Assembly (NCBI RefSeq): GCF_038006205.1
Contig: NZ_JBBOUU010000001.1
Location: 436,001-500,000, forward strand
Source: Solibacillus sp. FSL R7-0668
Lineage (GTDB): Bacteria; Bacillota; Bacilli; Bacillales_A; Planococcaceae
Direction: 5' to 3'
Length of the DNA stretch: 64,000 nt
Position numbers and translations under genes: made by a program. This document shows positions 62,162 to 64,000 of this stretch, piece by piece. Below the pieces are notes generated by a model, which had not been told where the DNA came from, searched no databases, and saw nothing but the letters and a program-made list of their open reading frames with translations. Each line of letters begins with the position of its first letter. The stretch's first letter is position 1.

Positions 62162-63007
62162 TTAAGCTTGTGTATAACTTGGAATCGTTGTTACCGTAAC
62201 TTCCGGTGCACCGAAACGAGGTTTTGCACCGTGCATAACAGGTCCAACAAATTGATTTAACGCCCAACCATGTTGAATTGCCGCCGAAACGAATTCTTTT
62301 GCTTCGATAACGGATTCTTCAACCGAAAGTCCATTTGCTAAGTTTGCACATACGCTCGCGGCAAATGTACAGCCAGCCCCGTGATTATAAGGCGCAGCAA
62401 ATTTTTCTGTTTCTAATAATTTAAATTCTGTACCATTATAAAATAAATCGACCGCTTTTTCATGTGCCAACGCTTTACCGCCCTTGATGACTACGTTTTT
62501 AGCACCTAATGCATGAATTTTTGCGGCAGCAACTTGCATTTCTTCAATCGTTTTCGGTGTACGAGTACCCGCTAATTGACCAGCTTCAAATAAGTTTGGT
62601 GTTACAACCGTTGCGTAAGGTAATAGGTGGTTAATCATCGCTGTTGTATTACCAGGATTTAAAACCTCATCGTCGCCTTTACATATCATAACTGGGTCAA
62701 TGACAACCTTGTCCGTGCCAGAAGCTTGAATCGCCTTTGAAGCCGTTTGAATAATTTCTTCTGTAGAAAGCATACCTGTTTTAATCGCATCCACACCTGT
62801 AGATAAGGCCGTATCGATTTGCTTTTGTAATAATTCAGTTGGCAGTGGTGTCACGCTATGGCTCCATGTTTTTGGGTCCATTGTTACGACTACAGTTAGT
62901 GCAACCATTCCATATGTGCCATGCTCTTGGAAGGCCTTTAAATCTGCTTGCATCCCTGCGCCGCCTGATGTATCTGACCCGGCAATTGTTAACGTTTTTT
63001 TCAACAT
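62162..63007 (-). CDS. pdxK: Pyridoxine/HMP kinase (PdxK, ThiD-like)
   Basis: 281-residue ribokinase-fold enzyme: LTIAGSDTSGGAGMQADLKA, VIDPVMICKGDDEVL, VVIKGGKALAHEKAVD, and anion-hole/catalytic PYNHGAGCTFAASV. It phosphorylates pyridoxine/pyridoxal; the sequence is nearer B. subtilis PdxK than ThiD (ALTVVVTMDPKTWSHSV segment), but HMP kinase activity is possible. The ATG follows AAAGGAG. Monocistronic. Confidence 0.85.
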   Translation of the reverse strand: MLKKTLTIAGSDTSGGAGMQADLKAFQEHGTYGMVALTVVVTMDPKTWSHSVTPLPTELLQKQIDTALSTGVDAIKTGMLSTEEIIQTASKAIQASGTDKVVIDPVMICKGDDEVLNPGNTTAMINHLLPYATVVTPNLFEAGQLAGTRTPKTIEEMQVAAAKIHALGAKNVVIKGGKALAHEKAVDLFYNGTEFKLLETEKFAAPYNHGAGCTFAASVCANLANGLSVEESVIEAKEFVSAAIQHGWALNQFVGPVMHGAKPRFGAPEVTVTTIPSYTQA

Positions 63008-63169
63008 AAGTCAAAACTCCTTTAAATACATATTCGAAAATAATTGCTTCTATTATAACGCTTGTCTGGCTATATAAAAATGGTCAGAAATAATAAAAAC
63101 TAAAAGGTCAGATAAATGAACTTGAATTTAGCGCGAATTTTCACTACTGTTTGATGTGAGGTGAAAAGA

Positions 63170-63871
63170 ATGATTGAGCAAATACCAAATGAATGGCGAC
63201 AAATTTTGGCATCGCAACAACAAGAAACGTACTACCAAAATTTAATGCAATTTGTAACGCAGCAATATGAAACAGCGACGGTCTATCCAAAGAAAGAGCA
63301 AATAGTAAACGCGCTGCATTATACCGATTATAAAGATGTCAAAGTAGTGCTCTTAGGCCAAGATCCGTATCATGGACCGAATCAAGCACATGGCTTAAGC
63401 TTCTCCGTTGAGCCGGGTCAAAAGCTCCCACCATCCTTAAAAAATATGATGAAGGAATTACAGGACGATTTGGGCTGCCCAATGCCTGATCACGGAGCAT
63501 TATTTGATTGGGCAAAACAAGGCGTTCTTCTATTAAATACGGTACTCACGGTACGTCAAGGTGAGGCCAATTCCCATAAAGGACAAGGCTGGGAACAATT
63601 TACGGATATCATCATTGAAAAATTAGCTGCGCGCAAACAGCCGATTGTGTTCTTATTATGGGGCAAACCAGCGCAAAGTAAGCGTGCCATTATCGAACGA
63701 ATTTCTAATCAGCATATTATTTTAGAGGCACCGCATCCAAGTCCACTAAGTGCGCATCGCGGCTTTTTTGGTAGCAAGCCGTATTCCAAAGCAAATGCAG
63801 CCTTAGTGGCACTGGGGCAACAGCCAATTGATTGGTGTATTCAAAGCAAACAGGCTAAACTTTTTGACTGA
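63170..63871 (+). CDS. ung: Uracil-DNA glycosylase
   Basis: 233-residue family 1 UDG: catalytic loop [21 protein letters not shown] (Asp of GQDPYHG), [11 protein letters not shown], and the minor-groove loop [16 protein letters not shown] with the second catalytic His. It removes uracil from DNA. ATG at 63170 lies 6 nt after GAGGTG; GTG at 63161 would be inside it. Confidence 0.95.
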   Translation: MIEQIPNEWRQILASQQQETYYQNLMQFVTQQYETATVYPKKEQIVNALHYTDYKDVKVVLLGQDPYHGPNQAHGLSFSVEPGQKLPPSLKNMMKELQDDLGCPMPDHGALFDWAKQGVLLLNTVLTVRQGEANSHKGQGWEQFTDIIIEKLAARKQPIVFLLWGKPAQSKRAIIERISNQHIILEAPHPSPLSAHRGFFGSKPYSKANAALVALGQQPIDWCIQSKQAKLFD

Positions 63872-63909
63872 AGCATGGTAAAGTAAGGAAAGAAAGAGAG
63901 GGCAAGCTG

Positions 63910-64000
63910 ATGAAAATTGATTGCTTTAAATGTCAGCATTTTCGTGTGACATGGGATCAAGCCAATCCGCGTGGTTGCACGGCATACGGCTTTAAAACAA
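63910..64000 (+). CDS. Small Cys-containing protein, N-terminal part (cut by window edge)
   Basis: Thirty codons before the edge: MKIDCFKCQHFRVTWDQANP followed by RGCTAYGFKT. The CxxC plus later Cys suggests a small metal-binding protein. GAGAGGG lies upstream of the ATG, 38 nt after ung. Short proteins of this pattern stand near ung in related genomes, in my recollection; function unknown. Confidence 0.6.
   Translation, partial: MKIDCFKCQHFRVTWDQANPRGCTAYGFKT

Overview
The window reads as chromosome of a low-GC Gram-positive bacterium of the Bacillales, most likely Planococcaceae (Solibacillus/Lysinibacillus-like). Supporting signs are bacillithiol genes (bshB2-yojF), a tryptophan T-box leader, a preQ1 leader on queT, HelD, B. 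subtilis-type MtnE/MtnU and strong GGAGG ribosome sites with frequent TTG/GTG starts. The genus is inferred from gene content only.

Layout. 1-9.4 kb: the end of cstA, an ABC-F ATPase, a 20-21-bp iterated CGAGCAT array, small metabolic genes, an MFS pump, and a FadR-like regulator with a perfect operator beside a fatty-acid-hydroxylase gene. 9.4-11.3 kb: an Abi (HEPN) gene and a Fic gene. 11.78-22.26 kb: an integrated element of about 10.5 kb bounded by a 17-bp direct repeat. It carries a lincosamide nucleotidyltransferase (lnu(B)/lnu(G)-like) behind a leader that looks like a ribosome-controlled transcription attenuator, a replication-initiator gene split by an IS66 copy with an 8-bp target duplication, an XRE regulator, an unknown cargo gene and two tandem large serine recombinases. 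The right-hand repeat lies in the 3' end of the second recombinase.

22.3-45.6 kb: ordinary chromosome. It holds an ATP-grasp gene, helD, an aminotransferase, an ABC exporter with a regulator fusing a decayed ABC ATPase domain to LytTR, a cold-shock gene with a long hairpin leader, chemotaxis and GGDEF signalling, topB, an SprA-like putative protease, ybaK, kbl and tdh (threonine to glycine) separated by the divergent mtnE/mtnU methionine-salvage pair, and an acyl-CoA ligase.

45.7-57.6 kb: tryptophan and amino-acid supply. The trp operon (trpE-D-C-F-B-A, minus strand) sits behind a UGG T-box, but its trpE-like first gene has lost the catalytic segments in frame while keeping the tryptophan-binding LLES motif. 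Nearby are queT, a soluble chemoreceptor, a TrpXYZ-type ABC importer and ilvA. 57.8-64 kb: a YjiH-type membrane protein, an IS1182-like element that appears to have separated bshB2 from its terminator, bshB2-yojF, pdxK, ung and the start of a small Cys-containing protein.

The most notable points are the lnu-carrying integrative element with reconstructable att sites, its leader attenuator, the catalytically gutted TrpE, and the CGAGCAT array.
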